From the NCBI RefSeq assembly GCF_007655135.1, contig NC_045129.1, positions 31,683,122-31,747,121 on the forward strand: DNA of 64,000 nt, written 5' to 3'. Position 1 is the first letter of the stretch. Each line of letters opens with the position of its first letter. The translations under genes were made by a program, and so were the position numbers. Shown one piece after another: positions 22,061 through 34,249 of the stretch. Below the pieces are notes generated by a model. That model searched no databases and was not told where the DNA came from. It saw only the letters and a program-made list of their open reading frames with translations. This stretch comes from Punica granatum (taxonomy: Eukaryota > Streptophyta > Magnoliopsida > Myrtales > Lythraceae).

Positions 22061-23874
22061 TATATATATATAAGAGGAAATTCTTTGGATTGTTTCTTAT
22101 ATATCCTAATTGAATATTTAGGCTTCCAAGAAACATCTATAAGTCATTAATTTTATCCAGAAAAAAAAGTCTTTAATTATTTTTTACCATTTCCTCGTAG
22201 CAATAATTATTGTTTCCATTATCGATATTTTAAAATTAATTATAATTAGAGTCTTTTTTCGTTAGGCATTAACTGTAACATTCATTGTAATATTTATTAT
22301 GTTAGCTAAAATATTTATTTCAGTAAATTATTTTAATACTTGTTTGTTCCATTAATAATCCATCATTTATTGAGAGGCATTTATTAATTTCAAGTTAGTT
22401 TTACATAATATATAGATATGGATATATGGATTGTTCAATTCCAATGTAATTTATGGTAATTTTGTAACATTAACCAAATTTCATTTATCATTTTAGGAGT
22501 ATCTTATATCATTCTCTGAGATTAAATTTTTGTTTCTAATTCTTTTTTTAATTCTCGTTGTGACTTAGTGTATATCTTTTAACGTTCTAATTACAAATAC
22601 CATCATATTTATGAACCGGTTCTTACTTACTTCAGCTTTTCTTTGTGAGTATTTCTCGTTATCATTTTTCATAGATGAATTTCCTTTTATAATTTTTGTT
22701 CCAATGGTAATTCAGTTCATTTATTAAAAATTTAATTGCTACCTCTCTTTAATTTTAGGAGTAGACTCTCATTTATTTATTTTTTTTGTTAAATATCTTA
22801 CTTTATCATTAAATATTCTACTTAAGTGAATTTTACTATATATATACATATCTATATATAATACTATACTTTAGTAAGTTTTAACTTTTTAAAATTAGAC
22901 TGCCGTGATCTACCTCAGAATTTTCCGGCCGACTTTTAAAGTGGATTGATGATTTGTCGGGCACTTTATCTGTCCTTTTATCAATTACTGCGCACGAGGG
23001 TGGTGGAGAACCAAAGCAGCATCCATGCGACTTCAATAGCCGGAATTGGAGTCAAAGTTGGAGTTGGCTTTATCTCATATTTCCACATTAATACAAATAT
23101 TTGGTAATGAGAAATACTAGAATTATTTCTCAGATAAACCTTGATTCCTGTCTTTGTTTATACATGTCTGGTTTCTTCAGTTGCTTGCTAATGTTTGAAT
23201 AAATTCTTGATGTGAGAGATGTGGGTCGGCGTTTTAGTCATGCCCTAGTTTACACGACGCAGTCAAATTTTTTTCTTATTTTCATATTGGTCTATCCTGC
23301 ATCAATATCGACATTTATATCTATAATAATATGTTGTATTCACTGTAGATGCCACGACGAATAAGCAGGAAAGTTGTTTTCATAGAACCTGGCCCAATGT
23401 GATGATTGCATTAGGCCCAAGTTATTGGACCGAGAGGACTTACCGGGTCGGTACCTATATGGATGCCCAGGCCCATATGATGTGCTCTGGAAAAGAGAAA
23501 AGTGGATCTGACTTCGCTCTTCAGCATGTCCATGGACATCCAATCAAAGGGCGGTAAAGGCTTAAAAAGTTGGACCAAATGTTGATGTGAATATGGTTCT
23601 TTGTTTCAATTGGCCACACAGATTCAAGAGCTATAAATTTATACATCAGAATACTTTTCGTACGGATCTTATGACGTGATTTCACGCTTTAATGAAAATG
23701 TTTTTACGACATTTCACGCTTTATCTCCAACACACCCAAATTTAGCCAGCATGTATAAAAGGATCAATAGGGAAATTAATACAATATACGACCTTGACCA
23801 TTCAAGGATAATAACATCAATGACCAAACGAGGTAGTTTTCTATGTTTTGTGTTGCTTGTGCGTAGATTTCATT
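22061..23874. other. Intergenic, no gene seen
   Basis: Very AT-rich to about 22890, with a Helitron-like start string TCTATATATAATACTATAC near 22849 but no matching 3' end. From 22890 composition becomes more balanced. Nothing coding was recognised. The last part (to 23874) is the likely 3' flank of the GDSL gene. Confidence 0.45.
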
Positions 23875-25806
23875 TCAGAATATGAGCGAGATGCCCTCTG
23901 CGAGCAGGTCATTGGCTAAGATCTGGTTGGTGGCCTCGGAGGGATGAAACCCGTCCCAGAACACGTACTCGGTCGCGTTCGCGCACGTGCCGACCGACTT
24001 CGGGTTGCAGAGTATGGATGTCTCCAGTAGTCCTGTCCCACAGCACGCCCTCCTTGCCTCAACGAAACCTGATTAAGCAGTGACAATCGCAAACATTAAT
24101 GTCGCATACAAGATTTACATATGATAGCAGATCAATGATGATTGTCGTAATGGGTTATTATGTTATACAATCATCGCCATGTAACTCACATAGCAGCCGA
24201 ACAGGTCGCAATTGCTTTGGACCAAAAATAATCTAAGAAAGAAAGATTATCACCGTGTCTCACAAGTCACAACATTAATGTTATGGTCGTGGGCTTAGGG
24301 TCCATCTTTCTCGCAGGATCGGGCTGTGGGGTTGGATTTAGGTGTAGGGGGAGCCAGGAATGGAGATGGTGATCGCCCCCTTGGACTCGGGAAAATTTAC
24401 GAAATTTCTATTAGAATTTATTCAATTTATCAATTTTTTAATGAAATTATGTTATTTCGCCCCTCTTGATTATATAATACGTAGTTCATTTGAAGTTCGT
24501 CCCCCAAACAAAATTCTATGATAGTTAAATTGTTATCAATGATATATCCGTTCGAGTCATTATATCGTCTCAGTTTGTCCTTTTAGGTTGCCTAAAAGAT
24601 ACTCTCACCTTTGTCCGAGGGTTTTCTGACGATGTCGTAGAGAGGTTGGTAGATGTCGAACACGAGAAGTTTGAGCCCAGACAGCTTCTTCTGAAGGCTC
24701 TCAGCCGTGGCATTGAGCTTGCTGTTGAACGAAACCGCATCCCTATTCAGCCTCGGCACGCACTCGTTGCTATCCTCGCCAAATATCGTTATCGTAGCTG
24801 GCAAGCACCCGAGCGGAGGCAGCGAGGTGATTCCGATCTTCCGTGCTCCCAATGAATATATGCTCTGCCACGGGAAATCTCGACATCCATTAATCATCCG
24901 ACAATATGAGGACCGAAAAATAAATTATCCGGGACAAAGGAGAGCATAAATAGGGACCTGAATGAAACTGGAGAAGGATTTCATGAGGATGTCGGAAAAC
25001 TGATCGGGCGTGTAGACTTTGTAGAGGAGAGGATTGATGTAATAGTTTTGAACAAAGTCACTGCTGCCAGCGCTGAGAAGATACAGTCCTCCCGATATTA
25101 TCGACGACGCATTGGACGCTCCGGCGATCCTCGCCAATTTGACTTGGTACTCCTTGAAGTACTCCAGCTGCTTCGTCAGAGGGATCGCATGCTGCTCGAA
25201 AACAGAAAGATTCCAGCACATTACAACATGCAAATACAATCTGCAATTAACACTAAAGAGACTAATCGTGTTACATATAGCTTAGCTGTTGCATCGTAGT
25301 AGCCTGAGGCGGCGGAGGCGAAATTAGCACCGATCAAGAGGTTGTTCCTTCTGGCCTTTTTGCTGAGATAGGCTGGCGGGTATGATGTGAACCCGATGTT
25401 CTCGGCTGCAACGAGAAATGTGCATGATTCCGTGTCAGTATTGTCGTAACAATTCAATGAGGGCCAACAAATCCCTCTACCATGCAGAAACGTGAACAGC
25501 AAGTGAAGAAGTTGTGATCAGAGGTATGAGGATGAAAGAAAAGATAGATTAACAAGTACCAGTGAAGTCGGCGGCCGTCTTGCCATTGCAGAAGCGTCCG
25601 GTAGGCTTGTGATTGACAAAGTCGCGACCGTAAGGAGGGAAGTTGGCCTTGACAATGGTGAGCAAACCATTGTTGTTGCCCGCATCCACCACAGAGTCCC
25701 CAAATATGAACATAGCCGGCACTAGCGCCTGCCCTTCCACGCGTAATATCATCAACACGACACCGTACGCTGCAGCACATAGATAGCCCGAAGAAGAGCC
25801 CTTCAT
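23875..25806 (-). CDS. GDSL esterase/lipase, secreted (five exons)
   Basis: Join 25806-25560, 25405-25275, 25191-24958, 24864-24609, 24068-23875; all GT-AG, 1,062 nt, 353 aa, the usual length for plant GDSL enzymes. The ATG at 25806 is used because the upstream in-frame codon is TTG. Residues 1-27 look like a signal peptide. Block [15 protein letters not shown] holds the nucleophile Ser38. [11 protein letters not shown] and [13 protein letters not shown] (block III Asn) follow. WDGFHPSEA near the C-terminus supplies the catalytic Asp and His. Such SGNH hydrolases act on ester bonds of lipids, cutin or acetylated polysaccharides in the wall or apoplast; the substrate here is unknown. The closest remembered relatives are APG-like proteins such as Arabidopsis At5g03820. 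Intron 4 (540 bp) has no recognised insert. Confidence 0.93.
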
Positions 25807-25888
25807 TTTATCTCGCAGCTTGATCAATTTTGTTGTGTTTGGGAGGGAGAAAGGGAGTGAGTTGAGAAGTGAAAGGGATCGAGAGGAT

Positions 25889-25899
25889 TAATATAAGGG
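25889..25899 (-). promoter_or_regulatory. Probable TATA box of the GDSL gene
   Basis: TTATATTAA on the minus strand lies about 85-90 bp upstream of the ATG at 25806, a normal distance for a plant promoter with a short 5' leader. No other core element was recognised. Confidence 0.45.
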
Positions 25900-26013
25900 G
25901 ATGCTACAAGTGAGGGCCGACAAGCTGCAAGGATTATTAGACCGTCACCGTGACAAGTTCGACACGTGGAATACTAATTCAAAATGTCACTTTTTAAAGA
26001 AAGAACTGTATAA

Positions 26014-26170
26014 GAGAAATGGATGTAGTGCAGTGACTAACATTCTCACCTGGTAACCTAGAGGTTTCAGGTTCGATTCTCATCAGTGGGACTACCTGTA
26101 ACTATTTATTTAGATTTCATTCATATTTTCTTGTACTAGATCATGAGCCTCCTATTATAACCGAAAAAAA
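26014..26170 (+). repeat. tRNA-derived SINE, family 1, full length with 18-bp TSD
   Basis: Best preserved copy: GGATGTAGTGCAGTGACTAA (A box), GGTTTCAGGTTCGATTCTC (B box), AT-rich body, CATGAGCCTCCTATTATAAC and an A tail. AAAGAAAGAACTGTATAA is duplicated exactly at 25996-26013 and 26171-26188. This is the reference for the other family 1 copies listed here. Confidence 0.88.
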
Positions 26171-26222
26171 AAAGAAAGAACTGTATAAAGAAATTAAATT
26201 GTATGACTGTCTTATCAATTTT

Positions 26223-26380
26223 TTTTTCTTCAATTACAAGGAGGTCCGTAGGTTAGTACAATGAAATATAAATCCTAATTACTTAATAATGGACATGGGA
26301 TACTCTCACTAAGTATCCAATTTGAAACATTTTTGTTACCAGACGAGAGTTGCGCCACTGAATTATGCTCTCTTTTAATC
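26223..26380 (-). repeat. tRNA-derived SINE, family 1, minus strand with 13-bp TSD
   Basis: The complement reads AGCATAATTCAGTGGCGCAA, then CTCGTCTGGTAACAAAAATG, a B-box-like CAAATTGGATACTTAG and the usual TTTCATTGTACTAAC...CCTCCTTGTAATTG end. TCTTATCAATTTT flanks it at 26210-26222 and 26381-26393. It lies only 34 bp from the TSD of the previous SINE, in opposite orientation, so the pair ends tail to tail. Confidence 0.82.
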
Positions 26381-26393
26381 TCTTATCAATTTT

Positions 26394-29300
26394 AACGTAT
26401 CAATTATTAATAACTATAACGTGCAATTATGATTTTCCAAATACGTACTATTTTTCAGCAAATATATGTGATATGTGAGGGGTAAGTAACATTTTGGTTG
26501 GATGAATCTTTGCATGTGGACCGTTCAAATCTTTCTCCCTGGGACAATCTATGAAGAAATCAGATGATTTCCAAGTTGGGTCCATAGTATTTGTTAGGCC
26601 TCGATTAGTAAAAATTGGCAAGGCATGTGTCAACTTGAAGCAATCCACCAGGAAGAGAGGGAGTGGTCATGCGTTGACCGACCTGACTGCATTAATTGAT
26701 TTGCTGGAAAGTAAAATCGATTGTCCCTCCCTCCGCTTTTGATATATGCATAATATATATATATATATGAAAAAATAATCTTAGAAAGGAGTTTGATGCA
26801 GCTTAAAAGAAAGAAATTTGATGCAATAATATCTCTATTAACTTTAAAAAAAAATTCGTGTTCTTTTATTTCATATTTTCAATATATTTTATTATACGTT
26901 TATGACTCTCGTTTATAATAAAAAAAAATCTTCTTCTTCTCTTTTAAAAGAAAGGTTCCTAGACTTAGAATAGGAACAACGAAATTAAGAGGTAAATGAC
27001 GTTTCACTAGCAAAGATCGGACTTTAAACCTCTTGATTTCGAAGCGACGACTTGTGTCACATGTATCAAACCCCCTTCTTTCAAAAATTAGTTGATTTTC
27101 AAAAAAAAAAAATTATAGTGACATGAATGATGATAGATTTATGAAGTTTAAGGAGCATCTTTAGTCTATTGAAGTGGGGAACTTGGGGAGGGGGTGCTTG
27201 TTTGCGCTCCTTGTATACTGTTAAAAATCAAACGTTTATAGCAAATCTCATTACATATAATTGATTTGACGCTATACAGGGGTCGTAACTCGTCTAATTT
27301 TTGCTTCATACAAAGACGAGATATTACAACGTGAGATCTATTATGTTTAGACCACCCGAAATTACGCTTCGTAAGTACGAAACAAAGATGTTAAGAGCAA
27401 GTGAATTGAGGGGGAAAAAAAAAGGGGCGGTGGTTCCAACTAATGAAATGGCGTGTCTTAATTAAGTGTACAAAATTTGAGCTGTCCAAATGGCTTCTTC
27501 ACCTCCAAATGGACTTCTTCTTCTCCCATGCATCTCTCTCTCTCTCTCTCTCAAAGGACCTTCAAGTCTCGATTTGAATGAGGTTGGGGACACCATTTTT
27601 TGTGTTGTGTGCCCTTTATTTACTCCTTCGCAGTTCTCCTATCACCATCAATTCTAGACTTCTAGTCCTTTGTGCAACAATTTTAATTTCTCAGTCATAC
27701 AATTATAATGTCTCCATTCTGGCTTCAATAACTTTGCCTTGTAAGAGGTGCATCATGGGATGAACAAAAATCTATGTGCTCATGGATTCTGGGTCCACCC
27801 TTTATCAAGGACTCAACATGACAAAGCCCGGTTCCAAAAAGTTCAAGAATCCGTCCTATACAAAGTAATTTCGCGATTGTCATACATAATATAAGGTATC
27901 TAAACGTTCTAACCCTAGTTGAAATGATATCTTTGTAAGAGTACCCTTCTCATATTAAAAGGAGCACATATGCACAAGATTGATTCATCATTGCTAATTA
28001 CTATATTTTCTTTTCTCTATTTGTTCGTATTTGTCTAGTAAAGAACAAGGGGTGGTTAATTTTCTTATGCCTAACGGAAAATGGGATACGGTAGCTGTCT
28101 CAAAATTCGGTTTATAGCCCAAAATTTGATGTCCCCTTTCCTCCTAATCTACTAAATTTTAGTGGTCATTGAGGATAAGCTCTGGGCATAATGTGAGCGT
28201 CACACTTATAACACAGTTCAGCAAACTTCAGAAACTACACTTGTTGGGAAACTTCTTTGTGGTGGATCTATCGTCGGGCCGGGTCAATAAGTTCGTCGGT
28301 GATTACATCTTTAATTAACTAATACTAGAGCGCTTATTAATGCGTAAAACGGGGAGTGTTCCCGATGAAGAAATACTTAATTGATGGACTTATGAAAGAA
28401 ATCCTATTAATAAATTCTTAGGTTAGCGCATTATCTTTCTCGGCATTCTCCTAGGCCATTTGGCCAAAGGACCTTTCTAACGTAAATGCCCGACACTGAA
28501 GTACAAATTGGGCCCAAGCTTTTGGCCCACCTGTACCCAACCTACGTGAGTCGTGACTGTTGTCTTCGCTCTTTTCCTCTGTATGATATCAAAGTCGGCT
28601 CCGCGATGAAGAGCTTTTGTTCATGCAACGAGGGTCTTTCGCATAAGTATGATCGGCATTGCCCTTAACTCATTATCGATTGACTCTTCAATTTCTACCG
28701 ATTGATATTTCCATAGATTATTGTAAATGTTCATTCATTTTCGTTGACTTGACTCAAAATTCTTCTTGATAATCACAAGAAAATTAATTACTAGTATATT
28801 ATATATTATTTAATTTTTGGCTCAAATTCTTATTTCAATATCATTGTACTTTTTTTTTTTTGGAATTCGGGGCCAAACCCCATTTGCATTAATGTTAAAG
28901 TTGATTGTAGTACTTGGTAGGCTGACACACTTTTTTAATGTTATTATAAAAGAAGAAAGTTTTTTTTTTCACATATTGATAGAATATCTTACAATCAACA
29001 CGACTTTTTAGTTACATCTATTATTTGGTTCAGATCTACAAATATTAATTAATGTATAAAAAGATTTTTCATGCAAAATCCCAGCAGAAAAAGAAAAGGA
29101 ATAATGTAAAGGCAAATTTCAAAGGTGAAAATAGGGTCGACAAATGCATTGAGTTTCGATTATTTTTTTGCATTCCGATTTCAAAATATTTGCACTTTTT
29201 ATATTTGATTGTAAAATAACTTTTGCTTTATATTCCATCTGTGAATACTTTTTTATCACCAATAAGTATTGTTTGATATATAATAAGTATTAAAACTATT

Positions 29301-30639
29301 CTTCATTCTATAATAGATTTCATACCATCTGTAATTATTATAACTTTCAAAATTCAATTTACTAAATATTAACTAAAATCATAAAAATACCAAATTAATT
29401 AGTAATAATTTGTAAAAGTAACTAAATTATAAAAAGATTAGCTAAAAATACTTCAATTTATCATTCCATTACATTTTCAAAATATATTTCACAGAAGACT
29501 AAATAAAATATATAAATATAATGGCCTAGGCTACACGTGGATAAGAAAATTTGTTTACAATAAATGAGTCCTTGTATTTGCTATTTCATGAAAGGGAGTG
29601 CGGACAAAATCGTACATTTTGTTTTTAATGGAAAAATCAATTGTGTTTGACATGTTATTTTGGAGCCATACTGATTGCATCAAAGTTTTATCTGTAAGAG
29701 TTGAATTTAACTCAGCTCCGTTTATATCAAGGAAAATATGTTTTTGATGAAAATAATCTCAACGGAAAATAAATCCATGTAAAGTAACTCTTATAATTGG
29801 TAGTGTATTGAAAAATAAAACTGGAAAAAAATGAAGAAATAAGTGTAAGGTGAAGAGAAAGAAAGAGAGTATGAGTGGAAAAATGAATTCTCTTGTGTCT
29901 TTTAAAGGAATTTATTTTTAAAAATTTTACTTTATATTTTCATTTGAAAAGAAAAGTTTTTTTTCTATTAACCAATTATTTTTGTATTATCAAACATAGG
30001 AAAATGAAAATGTGAAACATTTTCTCCGAAACAAACGGAGCCTCACTCCTTGTTTTTGGTTTTTCAATCAGGTGGTACTCAAGTCTCAGCTTGCGAGCAC
30101 ATAAATTGATTTACCTCATCGTTGAGCCAAAAGTATGAGTTGGTATGAGCCATCTAAGTTCAATTTAAAGAAATCACTTCAATGAGTCCCTCTAGTCCGA
30201 CTTCAAGGGTTTTAGAATCTTAAAATATAGTTTTAGCAGACAATAACTAGGTCAAACCGTCCAAACAACAACTTATTCGTGATGATAAAAGAAATAGCTC
30301 CTAAAGTTGTTGTGAAATTATTTTGAGGAAAATTAGAAATTCACAGGATACTTGAATTTTGATTAACCCCATTCGCAGTTGCTAAGTAGTGTTTAGATCA
30401 ATTTGCATCCGTAATCATTAATCCACCTCCTTTAACGAGTCATACACAGACTATATAAGTTGCAAACTTAGAGGTTGATCACTTGAAAAAATTCTCAATA
30501 ACCTCTGTTTTAGTTAGGCTGATCTTTTCTAAGAGGTCTCATAAACGAGAGATTTGGCATCTCGATGTCGGCTTTTCACCACCTAAGACTATAGTATATG
30601 TTTCAAGGATTTAGCTGAACTCAGTCACGTATATTTATA
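26394..30639. other. Long intergenic stretch without a recognised gene
   Basis: Mostly AT-rich sequence with poly-A/T runs. A CT microsatellite lies at 27532-27552 in a pyrimidine-rich segment. Balanced-composition patches near 27560-27850 and 28170-28690 contain only short unrelated frames. A degenerate SINE tail (TTTATTATACGTTTATGACTC plus A-run) is at about 26880-26930. Nothing coding can be supported. Confidence 0.5.
27532..27552. repeat. (CT)n microsatellite
   Basis: About ten CT units inside a longer C/T-rich segment. No gene start with a usable frame follows. Confidence 0.85.
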
Positions 30640-30950
30640 GTGTGTTTGATTTTAGAGTTGAGTTAAGTTGAATTTTGATTTTAATGATTTGTAATGATTG
30701 TGATGTTGAATTATGAGAAAAAAGTATAAAAAAAATGAATAATTGAAAAAAAAAAAGTAACGATTATATTGTTGAATTGTTGAAAAAATAATAAATAGTT
30801 AAAAAAATTATTATTAAAAATTAAATTAAATAGTTAAAAAAATTAAAAAAAATGAAAAAATAATAATTGTGTTGACTTTTATTATGTAGTGAATAAAATT
30901 AAAGTTATAATTAAAATTTTAAAATTGAATTGTGAAATCAGACCACCGAA
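30640..30950. mobile_element. MITE related to the 10806-11002 element
   Basis: It begins GTGTTTGATTTTAGAGTTGA and ends ATTGAATTGTGAAATCAGACC, giving imperfect inverted ends. The left end equals the complement of the right end of the MITE at 10806-11002 (GTGCGTTTGATTTTAGAGTT). The interior is A-rich and non-coding. No certain TSD. Confidence 0.5.
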
Positions 30951-31706
30951 GACCTTTCGCGAGTTCCAGAGGACCGATGGGCGCAAAAAAAATTAATTTC
31001 GAGCAAAATTGCAAATTTACCCCGACGTTTAGGATCGATTTTGCCCCAATCACGATGGGCAGAATCGTCATATAAGGGTTCGGTCTCCTGTCTCTGTTCA
31101 TCCCCGGAGAACACAGCCCAATATTATCTGCCCGGTCCAACCCGCCTGTCGGTGCGCGTGAAAAATGCAATTTAATTGAATTTCCGTCACGCGCCCCTTG
31201 GCGCGTTGTTTCCCCACTTTAAAAACATTTCCTGTCGGTGCTCGGCCTCTGTGATCTATCTACCTAATCGCGGCATCACAAGAACAACATTTCATTTTCT
31301 CTTATTTTAATCCCAATTACATTTAAACAAGTCTTTCTTGACATTCTTGTCCCAGCGATGCGCGAACTCTGCTTTTATTTATTTTAACTAATCTTCTATA
31401 CAATATTTTTAGAAATAAACTTTAATTGCCGATGGAAAAACAATCGATGGCGGCTCGTGTCGTAAAATGTTTTTACGAATGAAAAATGAAAGTATGTAAG
31501 TAATGGGGAAATATTTCCAAATTGGGATGCCAAAAATTATATGAAGAGAAATATAACATAATTTCATATAATGTATGGGTGAGCTAACTAGTATAATTAA
31601 TTAAAATGATGATTTTTCAAAGAGAAAAAATGAAAAAAATATATAGAATTTATTTTCTAATCACCTTCATACAATTTAAAATTTTAAAAATGTTGATAAT
31701 TACCTT
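30951..31706. other. Intergenic with a GC-richer patch, no gene seen
   Basis: 30950-31270 has near-balanced composition with palindromic CACGCGCCCCTTGGCGCG at about 31185. I see no frame with protein-like content and no downstream exon. It may be the remnant of a promoter or repeat. Confidence 0.4.
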
Positions 31707-32700
31707 TCGCTTTATTAAGTTTTCAATCTTCAATTTGATTCATAATATAATAGTCCCCAACCTATCTCACGGTTTCATTATTCTTATCAATAAATTTTCT
31801 TAGAAAGGTTTGCTCCTTCTTTAGGTACTTTTGTTTGCTTCTTAAAATTGATTAAAAAAAATTCAATTTACACCAATTTTAATTTCTTTCTTTCCTCTGC
31901 ATTGTAATTTTTTTTTCAATTTGTCTTCATAAATTCGTATCACTTATTTAATTAATAACTTTTTATGTTTCAAGTAACTTCTGTTACGAACTTCCACACA
32001 AAAAGAATTTATTGAATTACACAATTTATTTTCTACTCGTGTTCGTACATTTTGAAATTTAATATAGCAAACTTTGATTTTTTGGAGGTTATTACACTAA
32101 ATATCTCATGGTATCACATGTTTTTCAAATTTATCTCATGGTTTAAAAAATATCCAGAAAGACCCATGATTGTTCCAAATCTATCTTGGCGTTACTTTCT
32201 CCGTCTACATTTAAAATCATGGGATACATTTGAGAAAAATTTAAAATTATGGAATATATTTAAAGCCTACTTATGTTTTATTAACGGATAAATTGACAGC
32301 GTGATATATTTAGAACAATATGTAAACCATAAGTCATTTTGGGTAATTTTTAAAGTATGAGATAAATTTGAAAAAACGGTAAAACTATGAGATATTTTTT
32401 CTCTTTTTTAAGTATTCAATCTTCCATTTGAGCTATACCATAACAGTCCCTGGCCTATACCACCTTATTAAGAAATTTTCATAGAAAAGTACTTTGATTT
32501 GCTTCTTAAAATCTTCAATTGATCAAAGATTCGATTTAGATCAGCTTTAACTTCCTTCTTTCCTCAGCCTTATGAAATAGTTTTTCATTTTGTGGTCGAA
32601 AATTCTCATCACTTATTTAAAATTAATAATTTTTTATGTGGCAAATAATCTATTACGGTGTTCGACCAAAACATAATTTATTGGGAACTTTGGAACAGAG
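31707..32700 (+). repeat. Direct duplication (about 300 bp) flanking an inverted-repeat element
   Basis: 31707-32030 and 32405-32700 are diverged direct repeats. Both contain TTCAATCTTC, ATAACAGTCC or ATAATAGTCC, TTTGCTTCTTAAAAT, CTTTCTTTCCTC and ATCACTTATTTAA...TTTTTATGT in that order. Between them, about 32087-32400, lies an inverted repeat whose arms share AATATCTCAT and TTTTTCAAATTTATCTCAT. A MITE inserted between or within the repeats is the simplest reading. Confidence 0.6.
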
Positions 32701-34249
32701 CAAAAACATTAATTATTAGGCATAATTAAATAAAAATCGATTTATATACTTAATAAGGAAATTTGAAGAGATAATCAATTATGAGCTAAGGTTTTACTCA
32801 AACCACCTATGTGGAAACTTCTACTCACAGAAAAGGAAGACTTTGCGAGAGTAGTTCGAATACTTCATATATAATATAGATTTCGAGCAAAATCGCAATT
32901 AAAAAGAGAAATATTACCTCACCCCTTGTCTCATCACTCTCCATGTCATCCCTTAGGACTTATCCAAAACCAAAAAACATTACCTCGTCCCTTAAATGCA
33001 AGAGATACTATGGCTTACATAGGCCTACGCGTCCTAGTTATGTATATTTAGTTGGGATCGACTCAATGTTATATTCAATTTTACACGTTTTATTATAGGA
33101 TGAGATTCGTGAAAAAGACCGAGAGGGTTTAGAGAGGCAATTGAATTCAATTCCTCCCCCAAAAAAAAAATCCACGCCCACACCCACACAAAATCTTAAT
33201 GAAAATGTCCACATTATTTTATTTTCGCTGAAAATTCCTAACAAGGCGGAATTGATGTTCTATCAAGGGATACGGAGTACACTTGGAGTTATAAATGTTT
33301 TTGTATTTGAAAATTCTCAAGTGATTATTTAGCAAAATTTATAAATCAAATAATTAAAGTAAACTGCTTGAGGGTTATTTGAAAAATACAAGAATTTATA
33401 ATATATACATCTTCAATCCTATATATTTAAACCGATCATATGAAAATTTCTCCTGCGTTTATTTATTATCAATATTTTTGTGGGAGGTATTACTGTTTCT
33501 TTTGTCAGTAACATTTCAAAGTTGTCTTTTTTTCTTTTCTCTTTTTTTCCCTCCTGAGTCATTTCAAAGTTGTCTTAGGATAAGATGAACGATGGGGCTA
33601 TCCTAATCCTATCCTAATCCTCATGGATAACTTAAACCCAGGCCCATAAATGGTAAGGGAGACATCCATTTCCAGGGAAGCCAGCCCCAAACAAGGCGAC
33701 AAGATTTACCAAAGGAGGAAATTTTGTTTTTTTTATCGGTTACCAAAATTACATTCTTTTTTTGGTGAATAAAATTAAATTATTACGTCTTACTATTTTA
33801 GAAATTAAGTTAATGCATGTAAACCTTTTTTTTATCGTTTATTTATCTGTTCTGACAGAGCGAGAGAAGAAATAGGATTCCTTGGGATCGGAGAGCGTGA
33901 AGCAGGCGCGTGAATGGGAACGCGTGTTGGGAAAAGGAGAGAGAAAATAAAAAATATATTATAATAGGGTTACCCACGTGAGCATGAACGGCGGACAGCT
34001 CATCCATGCAAACCTATCACATGTCTCATTTTTCCATCCCTATAAAATCACATATAATTAATTATCATTAATAATTTCTCAATAATAATAGATTTAGTCA
34101 AGTATCCACCTTCGGCAGTGAAAGCTGCGTCCTCGCTGCTTTTCAATCCGAATGAAACTTCCTTCGTTCTCAACTGTCCATGATACCGTTTACTTCATTT
34201 TAAAATAACATAAAATAAACGAAACATTCATTAAGGAAAACGTATTTTA
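32701..34249. other. Intergenic, no gene seen
   Basis: AT-rich DNA with a C-rich patch at 33150-33190 and a short direct repeat ATTTCAAAGTTGTCTT (about 33507 and 33560). TCCTAATCCTATCCTAATCCT occurs near 33600. Nothing coding is supported. Confidence 0.45.

Noticed and set aside
22849..22900. Additional Helitron start
   Set aside because: The start string fits, but no 3' hairpin with CTRR was found downstream in a reasonable distance.
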